Part shown: one piece after another, positions 38,796-48,963 of the stretch
Layout of the letters: each line of letters begins with the position of its first letter
Numbering within the stretch: position 1 is the stretch's first letter
From: Guyanagaster necrorhizus
Lineage: Eukaryota > Basidiomycota > Agaricomycetes > Agaricales > Physalacriaceae
Reading direction: 5' to 3'
Length of the DNA: 64,000 nt
Assembly: GCF_019112545.1 (NCBI RefSeq)
Contig: NW_025064882.1
Span: 1,812,928-1,876,927 of the forward strand
The notes under the pieces: model-generated
What the model saw: the letters and a program-made list of their open reading frames with translations, nothing else
Told to the model about the DNA's origin: nothing
Database searches by the model: none
Position numbers and translations under genes: made by a program

Positions 38796-39247
38796 TGGCA
38801 AGTCGATGAGAGAATTTCAAGGGGGTGCTCTTGTCCTCTGGAGAAGAGTAGTTATGGTGCTGTAAGAGCCTCTCAATTCGTGGTGAGCGTGTAGTCTACA
38901 TGGTTTAAAAAGTAGAATCCGATATCGTTGGTGAAAGAATCGGAGTTGGAGGTGATACTACGATGATACCACGCCCCGTGAAAAGATGCGATGTCAACGA
39001 CGCCTTTGAAAAATGCTATCAATCTTCATTAGCATGAATGCTCTCAGACAAGTAGCCTACATACCTCAATCTTTTTTTCCTGATGGCAGCTGATGTGAGT
39101 TTTAGGCTTTCCGGGACAGTCACGAAATTTCACCGTGTACCGCTGACTTGAGGGCATATTCGTTGAAATGAAAAATTAAGGTATGTAGCAGTAAAGTGCA
39201 TAACATAAATAATAAATACCAGAAGTGAAAGTGTTCCCAGTGAGCGT
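38796..39247. other. Intergenic region
   Basis: About 450 bp between the F-box relic and the stop of the FHA gene. AT-rich in places (39150-39240). Nothing recognisable. Confidence 0.5.
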
Positions 39248-41102
39248 CTACTCCTTGACTTTCCAAACCACACCAGCGACTGCCAGCCCTACCACAATCA
39301 CACCAAAGGCAGTCAACATCTCCTGCCTGCCCTTGACATCCTTGAGTTTTTGTTTTTTTGACAGGTCCTCCACCTTCACGTATCCATCTTCATCCACGTC
39401 TGTATCGTTTGGCGGCGGGACACTGATACTCTGCCCCCGTCGTCCACGCCTTCTCGGTCTCCCGCTACTTCCACCGTCATGTCCGTCGGAATCACTGCTA
39501 AGACTTCGAGGACTTGGCGGGCCGTCGCCCTGAAAGACCTTGACGACCTCTGCCTCTGGCTTCTTCTCCTCCTTCTGCCGCCGCTCGATCTCCTCCACTC
39601 GACGTATAACATCCTCCCATCGGCCAGCACGTTCCCGTTCCCGTTCCCATTCCTCCCGCTCACTATCCCGTTCAGTGAGCAGGCCCTCGAGTCGCTCAAC
39701 CTTCTTCTCAAGACCACGGATAACGTCTTGCGCCGCTTCATGTTGCGCCCGTAATACCCCTGCGCTTTCGAGTGTCCCTGCTAGTTGGTCGGTTAACCGT
39801 CCAACCTTAAGGCTGAGCTCATCAATAACGGAGGACCAGTCTTGTCTTGTATTCGTCGTCTCCATCATGCCTGGTTCCGGCGTCTTGGGGCGAGCTCGCT
39901 CCTGTGGTGGCTCGTCTTCTTCACGTTCATCAACCTCCTCGACCGTCTCTAGTTCTCGTTCCGTAATTGTAGTAACGCTTCGTGCATCGTCGTCATCATC
40001 GTCGACCTGAGAATATTAGAAAAACACATAGAACCAGGTCGTGAGAATTACCTCGTTTCGTTTGGTCATGCCATCGACAATCATACTGCGAATTTCTCGC
40101 CACATATTTTCCTGCTCCTTCAGTTTTTGTTCCAGTTCCCTGACCTTCTCAACATGAACATCCAAAGCATGCTGGGTCTCAGCCAACTGCTTCTGAACCT
40201 CACCCATGACTGCTGCACCTTCGTCTTCCGGCTTCTTCTCCTTCTCCTTCTCTTCTATACGCTCCTCGACTACCTGCACGGGAGGCCGGACCGGCGGCAG
40301 AGCCCCGTTCACCGGTATCGCACTTCCCGCCCCACCACCCAACACCTCCCCAATGTCCCCCATGGCGCCCGTCAGCGCCCCCAGCTCCGCGCCAGTTTCC
40401 CGACTCTTTTGAAGCTCCCCTTGCAGTCTGCTCAAAATATGCTCAAAGGTCAACCCGCTCTTCCCAGGCGGACGCATACTTCCGCCCATTCCACCCATTC
40501 CCATGGCTTGTAGCCCGCCCGGTCGTCGTCCAGGTACAGGCCCAGGGGGAGCAGGTGGGTTAAACGAGGCTACCGGGGCGGGCCCTAGTGAATGTGATGC
40601 TTGCTCCGACCGTGCAGCAACCATTGCATCCTGCTCCGTAAACACGCACACGACCCGGGCAGCTACTTTGTGATGCACGATTGTTTTGTTGTCCTCGCCG
40701 ACAATATCGATTCCAAACTCGACGATGTCGTCACTCTTCAGCTCGAAATTCTCACTCTCTACGCCTTCAGGGCTGAGTCGTTCGCCGTTAATGAAGGTTC
40801 CGTTAGAACTTTTGACATCTTTAATGTATATCTGCCACTAAGTCAGCGACTGTATGTCTAGTAGAGAACGCTGTATGCACCTTGCCATTCTCCTCCCACA
40901 CTTCAGCATGCTGTCGACTCAAGACCTTGCTGTCAAAATAGCCATTCCTCTCTCCAGGGGTCGTCTTTGCATTCGTCTGGCGTCCAATCTTCACCCTCCC
41001 TTGCAGTGATATATGTTTCGGCACGAACGAGTCATTCAGAGGATACAAGTATAGCGCTGGAATTGGTGATAACAAACCGGGGGACGACGTTGGGGCGGGC
41101 AT
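39248..41102 (-). CDS. FHA-domain, coiled-coil, tail-anchored protein (SLMAP / Far10 type)
   Basis: Probable STRIPAK/FAR complex subunit, whose fungal members act in cell fusion and development at the ER or nuclear envelope (family knowledge; assignment by architecture). It starts MPAPTSSPGLLSPIPALYLY at 41102. The FHA domain has KHISLQGRVKIGRQT, YFDSKVLSRQHAEVW and, after an intron, IYIKDVKSSNGTFINGERLS, so the phosphothreonine-binding Arg, Ser-x-x-His and Asn residues are present. A Gly/Pro-rich stretch and long coiled coils follow (QKQLAETQHALDVHVEKVRE; GLEKKVERLEGLLTERDSER). A single C-terminal membrane segment (LTAFGVIVVGLAVAGVVWKV) ends with KE and the stop at 39248. The HSP60 stop lies 134 bp upstream on the same strand. 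Length ~570 aa. Confidence 0.87.
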
Positions 41103-41236
41103 CGCGTTCGTTTTTCGTGGTCGTCGAAAGTTGTCGGTAGTGTGACGTGACCAATAACGAAATTCAGGACGCACGATCATGTGATGAGATTAAATTGAGT
41201 GGGGTGAAATACAATATTAGTAATATTTTTGAGGGC

Positions 41237-43108
41237 CTAGAAACCCCCCATGCCGCCCATTCCGCCCATTCCGCCCATCGGTGGGCCGCCCTTCTCCTCA
41301 ACTTCTGCCTCGACAATGGAACACTCACTCGTCGTCAGCAAGCTAGCAACACCGGATGCATCAACCAGCGCCGTGCGTACGACCTTGAGCGGGTCAACAA
41401 TGCCACTCTTGACCATGTCAACATATTCGCCCTTGCTCGCGTCGTATCCCCAGCTAAACTTGTCTTCACCAGCGTAACGCTCTAGCACGTTGCCAACTAT
41501 GACACTTGCCTCTTCACCAGCGTTCGATAGAATTGCCCGAGCTGGTCCAGCAAGGGCGCGTTTTATGATGCTGACACCTAGCTCTTGGTCAAAGTTAGCG
41601 GTCGCGACACCGTCTAGAATCTGCGAAGCCTTGAGAAGGGCAATACCGCCCCCAGGAAGGATACCCTCCTCAACAGCTGCACGCGTCGCGTTAAGGGCAT
41701 CATCATATCGGTCCTTCTTCTCTCCCACTTCGACTTCGCTGCTGCCGCCGACTTTAATGACAGCAACACCGCCGCTCAGCTTAGCAAGACGCTCCTGTAG
41801 ACGTGTACGATCGTAATCGCTCGTGCCCTTGTCATCAATTAACCCTCGGATCTGCTCGCACCGCGCCTGGATTGCCCGGCCCTCGCCTTCACCGTTAAGA
41901 ACGATCGTGTCTTCCTTGGTTACAGTCAAGCTACCGGAGCTACCGAGCATCTCCCGCGATGCATGCTCAAGCTTGATGTCGACCTCGTTGCTAAACACAG
42001 TACCACCAGTAAGAACCGCCAAATCGCCAAGGATGTTCTTGCGGTTGTCCCCGAAGCCAGGGGCCTTTACCGCAGCGACCTGCAGTTGACCACGTAGCTT
42101 GTTGAGAATACAAGCTGCCAATGCCTCGCCGTCGACATCCTCAGCGATAATGACCAATGGCCGTCTCTCCCTAGCGGCAATCTCCAGAGACGGCAAGATA
42201 TCAGCAAGCACACTGATCTTGCCCTCGCTGAGCAAGATCAACGGTTTCTCCATCTCGCATTTCTGGCCCTTGACGTCCGTGATGAAATATGGACTGATGA
42301 ATCCCCGGTCGAACCGCATGCCCTCCGTGATCTCAATCTCGTCTTCAATTGTCTTTCCCTCCTTGACCGTGATGACACCCTCCTTGCCGACCTTCTCCAT
42401 CGCCTGTGCAATCAGGCTCCCGACATGGACATCGCCGTTCGCACTGATCGTAGCAACCTGGGCAATTTCCTCACTTGTTGTGATCGTCTTCGTCTTGTCG
42501 CCAAGGAAGGCGACGACCTTTTCCACAGCTGCTTGCGAACCCCGGCGGAGGTCCATTGGGTTGCACCCAGCAGCTACGTTCTTAACGCCCTCAGCATAGA
42601 TGGCCCGAGCGAGCACGGTAGCAGTTGTCGTTCCGTCTCCAGCAATCTCGTTGGTCTTCTGTGCGACATCCTGAACGAGTCTGCGGAACGTTAGTTTGCA
42701 ACATTCCTAGGCGTGCCCGCAACACCCACCTGGCACCCAGGTTCTCAAACTTGTCCTTTAGAGTAACAGCCTTAGCGACTGTGACACCATCTAATGACTG
42801 TTGTCAGCACCCTGCATATCCTCATTCAAGCCCGTTACTCACCCTTCGTGATCTTTGGACCGCCAAAGCTCTGTTCAATAATCACATTGCGGCCTGAAAA
42901 CCAATCCACATCAGCATTGCCTCAATAAGGGTGTGGGTCTAGACATACCCTTGGGTCCCAAGGTTACACTAACAGCGTTAGCAAGGATGTTGACACCATT
43001 GAGTATTGCCGCGCGTCCTTCATTACTGAATTTGATATCTTTGTGCGCATATCGAACACCACTAATTTTGCGTGCGGAAAGACGGATAGTGGAGGAGAGG
43101 TGGTGCAT
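41237..43108 (-). CDS. HSP60: Mitochondrial chaperonin Hsp60
   Basis: Group I chaperonin of the mitochondrial matrix; with Hsp10 it folds imported proteins. The start at 43108 gives a basic presequence [20 protein letters not shown], then [48 protein letters not shown] and [20 protein letters not shown] across short introns, and one long final exon. Apical-domain and hinge motifs ([58 protein letters not shown]) are intact. The C-terminus is the usual Gly-Met repeat ([12 protein letters not shown]), stop at 41237. Length ~570 aa. A further intron in the 5' leader is possible, since the region to about 43560 is pyrimidine/purine-biased and non-coding. Confidence 0.97.
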
Positions 43109-43961
43109 CTGGACGTGATGTTGAACGAAAATTGTTGGGAGGTACGTGGGTGTAAGAAGCAGGGACGAATGAACCACGGGTATTCGACAGAAAACAGAGG
43201 AAGGCGAAAATAGATACCAACATACAGAAGAGCATACCACATACCATTGTCGCGAGAAGAATAAAGGCGAAAGAAAATAAAGACCATTCGTCAGCAAACT
43301 TGGCACAGGGTTTCAGTTGGCAAAGACACTGGCGTACCTTTCAAAAAGAGCTTTTCGTGGTAGAGAACAAGAGAGCTGGAAAAAGGAAAGAGGTGAGAGT
43401 TTCAATCTCAAGTAAACGAGATGAAAGAAGAGGAAGGTGAAGGAAATTACCAGAACTTCCCCCGCATAAATTTTCTGAAAACGCCTTACATAAGCGAAGC
43501 ACGTGGGAGCGTCGGGCCGAGGACGCGCTAAAGTTGGGTCTGTTCTGCAATTTGTCGGCAATTCCTTTCTTCATTCACATCAAGACCTCAATTCTACCTC
43601 TTCGTAGGGCACCCATTGACTCTCTAGCTACTACTGAAGAATACCGTAACTAGTTTGTAATTGGTTCTAGGCTGGTATGTCTGCCCAGTAGTAGAACTTT
43701 CCGAGCCTGCCCTTTACCATGCTCCCAAGCTGTCAACAAACAGAATATGACTGCATTGATCTGGTTCTGATGACTTCAATGTCTTGACAAGACTGCCTCT
43801 GACCGAGAGAAATCGCGGTACATAAAGGATCGTCGCGCGTGTATCTTCAGGGTTGACCCGAACACAAGGAGTGAACACACATGCACGGTATGCATAATAA
43901 TACAAAATATACAAAAGTCTAATATCTTGTCCCATAAAGAAAGGATTCATCCACAATCTAG
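43109..43961. other. HSP60 upstream region
   Basis: About 850 bp between HSP60 and the inverted repeat. It holds the HSP60 promoter and probably 5' UTR introns. The minus-strand open frame 43313-43561 shows no motif. No clear heat-shock element was found by eye. Confidence 0.5.
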
Positions 43962-44520
43962 GACTGGGAGTTCCAGCAAAAAGTGTAATCGATGTCGTCA
44001 GCTTCGTAATCATCCTCCCACATCGCGCTCTCAATGTACTCCCTCAAACAATGCACAGGTAAACTCCTCTGCTTCTTCCTCGAGTGAAAAGGCTAGAAAA
44101 CAGTCAGACAAACGTGAAGATGCTGAGAAATTAGACGCACTCTGGCAAGAATTACACGTCCCGTGAGCCTCGCATAATTTCTTACACTCTGAGTAAAGGG
44201 TGAGCAAATGGCTGAGATACAAAAGCGCAAGCTCACCGAGCTCAAACATATCCAGTAGTAACCGGGTTGTACTTGTCCGACTTCCATCCATTCCAGTCAT
44301 TCTTGTTCACAAATACTACTTTCCAAAGACAGCTGTGTCGGGCCATTGCTCGGGACTCAGGAATCCACACTCGGGCTATGCGAAAAGCGAAGATGCCTAT
44401 GATGGAGACGATTGACATGATGACGAATAAGTATGATAGGTAGGCGAGGATTGTCTGAAGGATATTGGCATTTTTGCAGCCATTCTATATCTTGCGAGTG
44501 TCTCGAGAAGGAATGAGGAT
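43962..44520 (+). repeat. Left arm of perfect 559-bp inverted repeat
   Basis: Reverse complement of 45124-45682, with paired positions summing to 89644. The identity starts and stops abruptly: 43961 G and 45683 A break the outer pairing, and 44521 T and 45123 G break the inner pairing. Spot checks over the whole arm found no mismatch, and all open frames inside are identical in the two arms. The arm carries a broken copy of a Cys-rich protein gene. Confidence 0.95.
44031..44418 (-). pseudogene. Cys-rich small protein gene, copy A (broken)
   Basis: Identical to copy B because it lies in the inverted repeat; see copy B for the sequence reading. The same disruptions are present. In this arm the +1 frame after the main frame (MWEDDYEADDIDYTFCWNSQ) runs into a TAG at 43958-43960, just outside the arm, so the copies differ only in their last residues. 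The ATG is at 44418 by symmetry, and the main-frame stop is at 44031. Confidence 0.6.
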
Positions 44521-45123
44521 TAAAATTAAAACCACAGAATTCCGGGTCACTGTTTTCTCCAAGATGCCCCGTAGTGGTGCAGGAGATTTGGTATGTACCT
44601 AGCAATCGTTCTTTTCATAGAATGGAACATGACCGTAATCTCTTCTTCCCGGTCTCGGACTAAGTCCGACTTCAACCTTCTTCTCGATATGGTCGGTTTC
44701 ACGAGCATCTTCATTATTCTTCTGTTCGGAAACGCCCGGGATCCAAAAGTCAACTACTTTACCATATCTTTGTAGAAACCAGATTATGTTCCAAACTTGA
44801 AGTTTGAAGCTTGAAGCATTTTACTTGGTTACTTGGCAACCTCTCCTGCAAGGACGAAATCTTGTGAGTCTCTGACATAAGCCCTCCTCCAAACGAATTC
44901 TCGAGTTCTCGAATAACTTCAATAGTATTGTCTATGCAGAAATGGCTAGGATTTCAAAGTCGTCGTGAGCCAGATAATTAGATAAGTTTCACAGCCCGAA
45001 GCTCGAAGATCTCAAGTTTGATTTTATAAAAAGAACGATCGTGATTTTCTTGATGTCTTTCCAACACCATCGGCACTGCCTGTCTGCACCAAGCCTCAAC
45101 GACGTGGGACTCTGTGGTCTCTG
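44521..45123. other. Unique spacer of the inverted repeat
   Basis: 603 bp that are not palindromic. It has open frames of 60-68 codons on both strands (44593-44775 plus, 44547-44753 minus) without recognisable motifs, and a short near-repeat AACTTGAAGTTTGAAGCTTG around 44793-44812. No transposase or recombinase is encoded. Confidence 0.55.
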
Positions 45124-45682
45124 ATCCTCATTCCTTCTCGAGACACTCGCAAGATATAGAATGGCTGCAAAAATGCCAATATCCTTCAGACAATCCTCGC
45201 CTACCTATCATACTTATTCGTCATCATGTCAATCGTCTCCATCATAGGCATCTTCGCTTTTCGCATAGCCCGAGTGTGGATTCCTGAGTCCCGAGCAATG
45301 GCCCGACACAGCTGTCTTTGGAAAGTAGTATTTGTGAACAAGAATGACTGGAATGGATGGAAGTCGGACAAGTACAACCCGGTTACTACTGGATATGTTT
45401 GAGCTCGGTGAGCTTGCGCTTTTGTATCTCAGCCATTTGCTCACCCTTTACTCAGAGTGTAAGAAATTATGCGAGGCTCACGGGACGTGTAATTCTTGCC
45501 AGAGTGCGTCTAATTTCTCAGCATCTTCACGTTTGTCTGACTGTTTTCTAGCCTTTTCACTCGAGGAAGAAGCAGAGGAGTTTACCTGTGCATTGTTTGA
45601 GGGAGTACATTGAGAGCGCGATGTGGGAGGATGATTACGAAGCTGACGACATCGATTACACTTTTTGCTGGAACTCCCAGTC
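45124..45682 (-). repeat. Right arm of perfect 559-bp inverted repeat
   Basis: Reverse complement of 43962-44520; see the left arm. The outer border lies 72 bp from the stop codon of the DnaJ gene (45754), so the duplication abuts but does not enter that gene. Confidence 0.95.
45226..45613 (+). pseudogene. Cys-rich small protein gene, copy B (broken)
   Basis: Related to the gene at 50367-50947. From ATG 45226 the frame reads MSIVSIIGIFAFRIARVWIP, ending VNKNDWNGWKSDKYNPVTTG, YV and TGA. The related copy continues NKDTFEF here; a 14-nt deletion relative to it breaks the frame. After a canonical intron (GTGAGC...ACTCAG) follows ECKKLCEAHGTCNSCQ, then a second intron (GTGCGT...TTCTAG) and SLEEEAEEFTCALFEGVH with TGA. 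A further conserved stretch (WEDDYEADDIDY) lies in the +1 frame. The region that encodes a signal peptide in the other copy is replaced by unrelated sequence. I do not recognise a known family. Function unknown. Confidence 0.6.
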
Positions 45683-45753
45683 ACAGGGGCGTGATTGCAG
45701 GTAATTTATACGTATCGTCTGTAAAGGGTCTAATTTTCAAGCGCCGTACTGTC

Positions 45754-46373
45754 TATCCCGACTCCTTTCCACTAAGCAACAGTCAGGCAAGAACAGCAAC
45801 AGTCTGCAAGGACTTACCTTGAACCCAAGACCCACATGACTACGCTCAACCCGGCGAGGAGCTGTAGGGCTCTGGCAGTGCCTGATATGCGACTGAATGC
45901 GATATGGGCCTTGTGCTCGTCGGAGTGGCGTTGAGAGACATTCTGGTAAACAGGGTGTGTCCGGTCACGCAACCCGGCACCAAACTTTACACCAGTCGAT
46001 GTGTGGTATACCGGCCTTGGTTTTCTAGCCGTCCAGGCAAACTTTGCATTGGGTGGTCTGTTTCTCGTCTCCCAAGTAGTGGTACGGAAAAATGCGTGTT
46101 CTCGTGGGTGTGGTGGTACGGTAGTAAGGGACCTGTCATAGGCACGCCTCTGTCTGTCGTCAGACAAGACAGCATAGGCCTCTGAAGCACGACGGAAGTG
46201 GTCTGGGGAGTCAGGGTGAGCGGAGAGGTCTGGATGGTGGGCCTTGCTGAGCTGCAACGAGACTGAGTACTCTGCCTGTATGCTGGGCATCGTACCTGGT
46301 AGAAAGAGGACTTTATCTGGGCCTTGGATGCATTCCTTGGTACTTTAAGAGCGTGGTAGTGGTCAACAGGCAT
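45754..46373 (-). CDS. J-domain (DnaJ) protein with C-terminal hydrophobic segment
   Basis: Hsp70 co-chaperone. It starts MPVDHYHALKVPRNASKAQI at 46373. A 44-bp intron joins KSSFYQ to LSKAHHPDLSAHPDSPDHFR, so the HPD motif that stimulates Hsp70 is present. SEAYAVLSDDRQRRAYDRSL completes the J domain (about residues 4-67). The C-terminal part is basic and aromatic (NAKFAWTARKPRPVYH) and ends with a hydrophobic helix (ARALQLLAGLSVVMWVLG), probably membrane-inserted. A last intron (GTAAGT...CTGAC...TTAG) gives SSGKESG and the stop at 45754. If it is retained, the donor itself supplies TAA and the protein ends GSR at 45814. The ATG lies only 16 bp after the DGK1 stop on the same strand. Mitochondrial location is possible but not shown. 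Confidence 0.84.
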
Positions 46374-46389
46374 GGGTATGTTATTTGTG

Positions 46390-47275
46390 TTACGTAAAGA
46401 GACGATTATATATGGTGATATAAGCAGAAAGGCAGCCACCTGCGATAACAGGCAATGTCAGGTTATCATCTAATCCAAAATCAAGGGACTCTGCAAAGGC
46501 ACTGACGAGTCCTGCATACGCCCCAAATACGACTGTCCCGACCCAGCCCTTCTCAGAGGGTACCCATGACCCGCCCCCAATCCCGCCCCAGAAGCCGAGC
46601 ACGATACTCGTCCCCGTCACTGCAGCTGCCACGAACCCCGCGACGCTCTTCTTCTTCGACCACGGCAGTTTCGACGTCGACGGTCCGTACAGCCGCCCAA
46701 ATGTGCTCGCCGCCGTGTCCGCCCAGGAGAGGATGAGGATGGACACCACAGCTACATCCAGCGGTAGGAACGTGAGCACAATGTTGACGCCGAGAATGTA
46801 GTAGATCACTCCGTTTGTCTGTGTCAGCTCGCTCGGCCGCATGAGAGGTCCGAGCAGGATATTGTATAGGCCGGCAAAGGGCGAGCGGGGAAGGGTAAGC
46901 CGGAGGATGTCGGCAGGAAGGATGACGAGCAGGAGCGATGTCCAGAGAACGCGCGTCACCGGCGCTGCTGACCCGCCAGAGACGTAGAGATACAGCGTCC
47001 CAAAGCCTGTTCGAGTCAGCACACGACCAGGGCACACGCAAACGACGAGCCAGCTCACCTATCGACGAATGCAGCACCTTGCGCGGTATCTCCCAGTCAA
47101 TCTTTTCCTTTTCCTTTTCCTTTTCCTGCGGTTCATCGTCTTCAGAGGAAGGATTCGACGATTCTTCTTCCACCGGGTGCTCACCGAGGCCTTCCAGAGT
47201 ACGTATTACTTTGCGTGTTATCGTCTGCACGCCAGGCGTAGGCGACCTTGACGTGCGAGGCGACGACATCGCCAT
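46390..47275 (-). CDS. DGK1: CTP-dependent diacylglycerol kinase Dgk1
   Basis: ER/nuclear-envelope enzyme that phosphorylates diacylglycerol with CTP, opposing the lipin Pah1 (family knowledge). It starts at 47275 (MAMSSPRTSRSPTPGVQTIT). A Lys/Glu run (QEKEKEKEKIDWEIPRKVLH) leads into SSIG, an intron and FGTLYLYVSGG. Several membrane segments follow (VLWTSLLLVILPADIL; GVIYYILGVNIVLTFLPLDV; VAGFVAAAVTGTSIVLGF). The family signature LILSWADTAASTFGRLYGPS and PWSKKKSVAG, and the C-terminal AFAESLDFGLDDNLTLPVIA, fit Dgk1 better than the dolichol kinase Sec59. The stop is at 46390, 16 bp before the ATG of the DnaJ gene. Length ~275 aa. Confidence 0.86.
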
Positions 47276-47351
47276 CAAGGTGGTGGTAGTGGTACAAAGT
47301 TCAAAAGGGACTCAGGGGTCATCAATTACTGATTCCGGTAATTAGCGCTAT

Positions 47352-48087
47352 CTAGTACACATATCCCAAGAGCTTTCCACCAATATTTTTGCGACGCGCC
47401 TCTTCGTGGTCCATAATACCACCAGACGTGGTCTAAAAAATCGTCAGTAAAGAAAAAAAAAAAAGAGGGGCTACACATGAAATGTAAAAAAAAAAAACCT
47501 ACGAGAATGATGATTCCAAACCCACGAGCAGGCAACAACAAATTGACCCAGCTCTCAATCTCGTTGTGCTTCACGTTGTACCGGGGAGAGATCACACCCG
47601 TCTTGTTCAGCCGTCCATTAAGTTGGATCACAATTTTGCCAGAGCGATGGTCATCGATGATCTCGAATTCACCGATGTAGCCTGCAATTTAGGTTATAGC
47701 GTCAGCACCATTCACCATTCACCATTCACAAAACAAGCAAACATGTAGCCCCATCCGTGAACGCCTGTCCCTAGTACTGGAACACACGCTATATGGTTAT
47801 CCGGGGCATCGATATATCGGAAACGCTAAAACGATGCCAGCGTGCTCTTCTTGCGCCGACACCGTAGTTATCGCCCGAATGAACAGGAAAAAAAGGACAC
47901 CCACCATGTCTCTGCATGACGCTGAGAAACTTGACCACTACCTTGGACGACGGCCGGATGAGCACCTGCCGCTTGCCACGGCGTTCGGCATTGACGATAT
48001 TGTTCAAACAGTCGTTCTACCGTCAGCTCAGTATGAGAATTACCCCCGCCCAAGGACACTACGCACGAGTACGGAGATGCGAACCAT
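47352..48087 (-). CDS. RPS22: 40S ribosomal protein S22 (uS8, S15a)
   Basis: Small-subunit ribosomal protein. Exon 1 is only seven codons (MVRISVL at 48087), followed by a GTGCGT intron ending CGGTAG. Exon 2 reads [38 protein letters not shown]. Exon 3 reads [56 protein letters not shown]. The last exon is [26 protein letters not shown], stop at 47352. The protein is complete, ~130 aa, and fits the family throughout. It is divergent from RPS17 with 256 bp between start codons. Confidence 0.95.
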
Positions 48088-48343
48088 GACTGTCTTTTTT
48101 TTGTTTTCTAGAGAGAGACAAGTGTCAGCAGCCCGGAGAGTGTCGCCAACGAGCGAGTCGACCGGGCGCACGTACCTTGAGGAGGCGAGGAAAGTGAACA
48201 GGCAGACCAGGGCCCCAAATGTAATTTCAGCCTGCCGAGAGCGTGGGAACCAACTGTATAGTTGTGCAAGCCACCTCGGAACTTGCCGTCCCCGTCCTCA
48301 GTCTGCATTCCCTCCCTACCGACTCGATTCGACATTCAGTAAG
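48088..48343. promoter_or_regulatory. Divergent promoter of RPS22 and RPS17
   Basis: 256 bp between the start codons of two ribosomal protein genes pointing away from each other. It has a T-rich tract near the RPS22 side (48092-48110) and no clear TATA box. Shared control would help keep the two subunit proteins in step (inference). Confidence 0.6.
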
Positions 48344-48963
48344 ATGGTGAGTTCGCCGTCAGTGACATCGCCGATGTCGCAGCTGATGATATTCTCAGGG
48401 CCGTGTTCGCACCAAGACGACAAAGAGGGCTTCCCGTGTTCTCATTGAGAAATAGTACGCCCTGCTAATATCGCTTTGGCTCGCTCTTACCTGTTCGCAG
48501 CTACCCCCGCCTCACCCTCGACTTTCACACCAACAAGAGGATAATCGATGAAGTCGTACGTGGCCCGTTCCACTGCCTCTTACATGTCTCACCCTTCCCA
48601 GGCCGTCGTACCCTCAAAACGCCTACGCAACAAAATCTCCGGCTTCACCACTCATCTCATGAAGCGCATCCAAAAAGGTCCCGTCCATGGTATCTCCTTC
48701 AAGCTTCAGGAAGAGGAGCGTGAGAGGAAGGACAACTACGTCCCAGAGGTGTCGGCGCTCGATACCAGTGCTACCGGTCTGGAAGTCGATACTGAGACCA
48801 AGGTGAGCATTGCAGTACATGCCATGCGTTTTGACTGATCTTGTCGCAGGAACTTCTCCATGCGCTCAACTTTGATAATATCCAAGTATCGGTCATCCAG
48901 CCAGCCGTTCCGGAGAGGGCCCCCAGGAGGGAGAGGAGGAACGTACCCGGTGCTGGGCGATAG
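48344..48963 (+). CDS. RPS17: 40S ribosomal protein S17 (eS17)
   Basis: Small-subunit ribosomal protein. The ATG at 48344 is followed immediately by an intron (ATG|GTGAGT...TCTCAG). Then [19 protein letters not shown], intron, [17 protein letters not shown], intron, [60 protein letters not shown], intron and [20 protein letters not shown], ending RNVPGAGR with TAG at 48961-48963. It is complete (~140 aa) and typical. Confidence 0.95.

Noticed and set aside
39376..40513. Open frames in other frames or strand across the FHA gene
   Set aside because: They overlap the coiled-coil coding exons, and their Ser/Leu-rich composition is a frame-shift artefact of Glu/Lys/Arg codons.
41250..42694. Several long plus-strand open frames opposite HSP60
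   Set aside because: Low stop frequency is a by-product of the codon usage of the strongly coding HSP60 exon on the minus strand.
44200..45444. 71-codon open frame present in both repeat arms (MSKWLRYKSASSPSSN...)
   Set aside because: It is antisense to the Cys-rich gene copies, which show homologous codon-level conservation with the third copy, so this frame is the shadow.
43962..45682. Interpretation of the inverted repeat as an insertion sequence or MITE
   Set aside because: Arms contain spliceosomal introns and a host-like gene with a related copy elsewhere; no target-site duplication or transposase was seen.
47107..47130. TTTTCC repeat as a regulatory microsatellite
   Set aside because: It encodes the Lys/Glu run of the Dgk1 N-terminus on the minus strand, so coding explains it.
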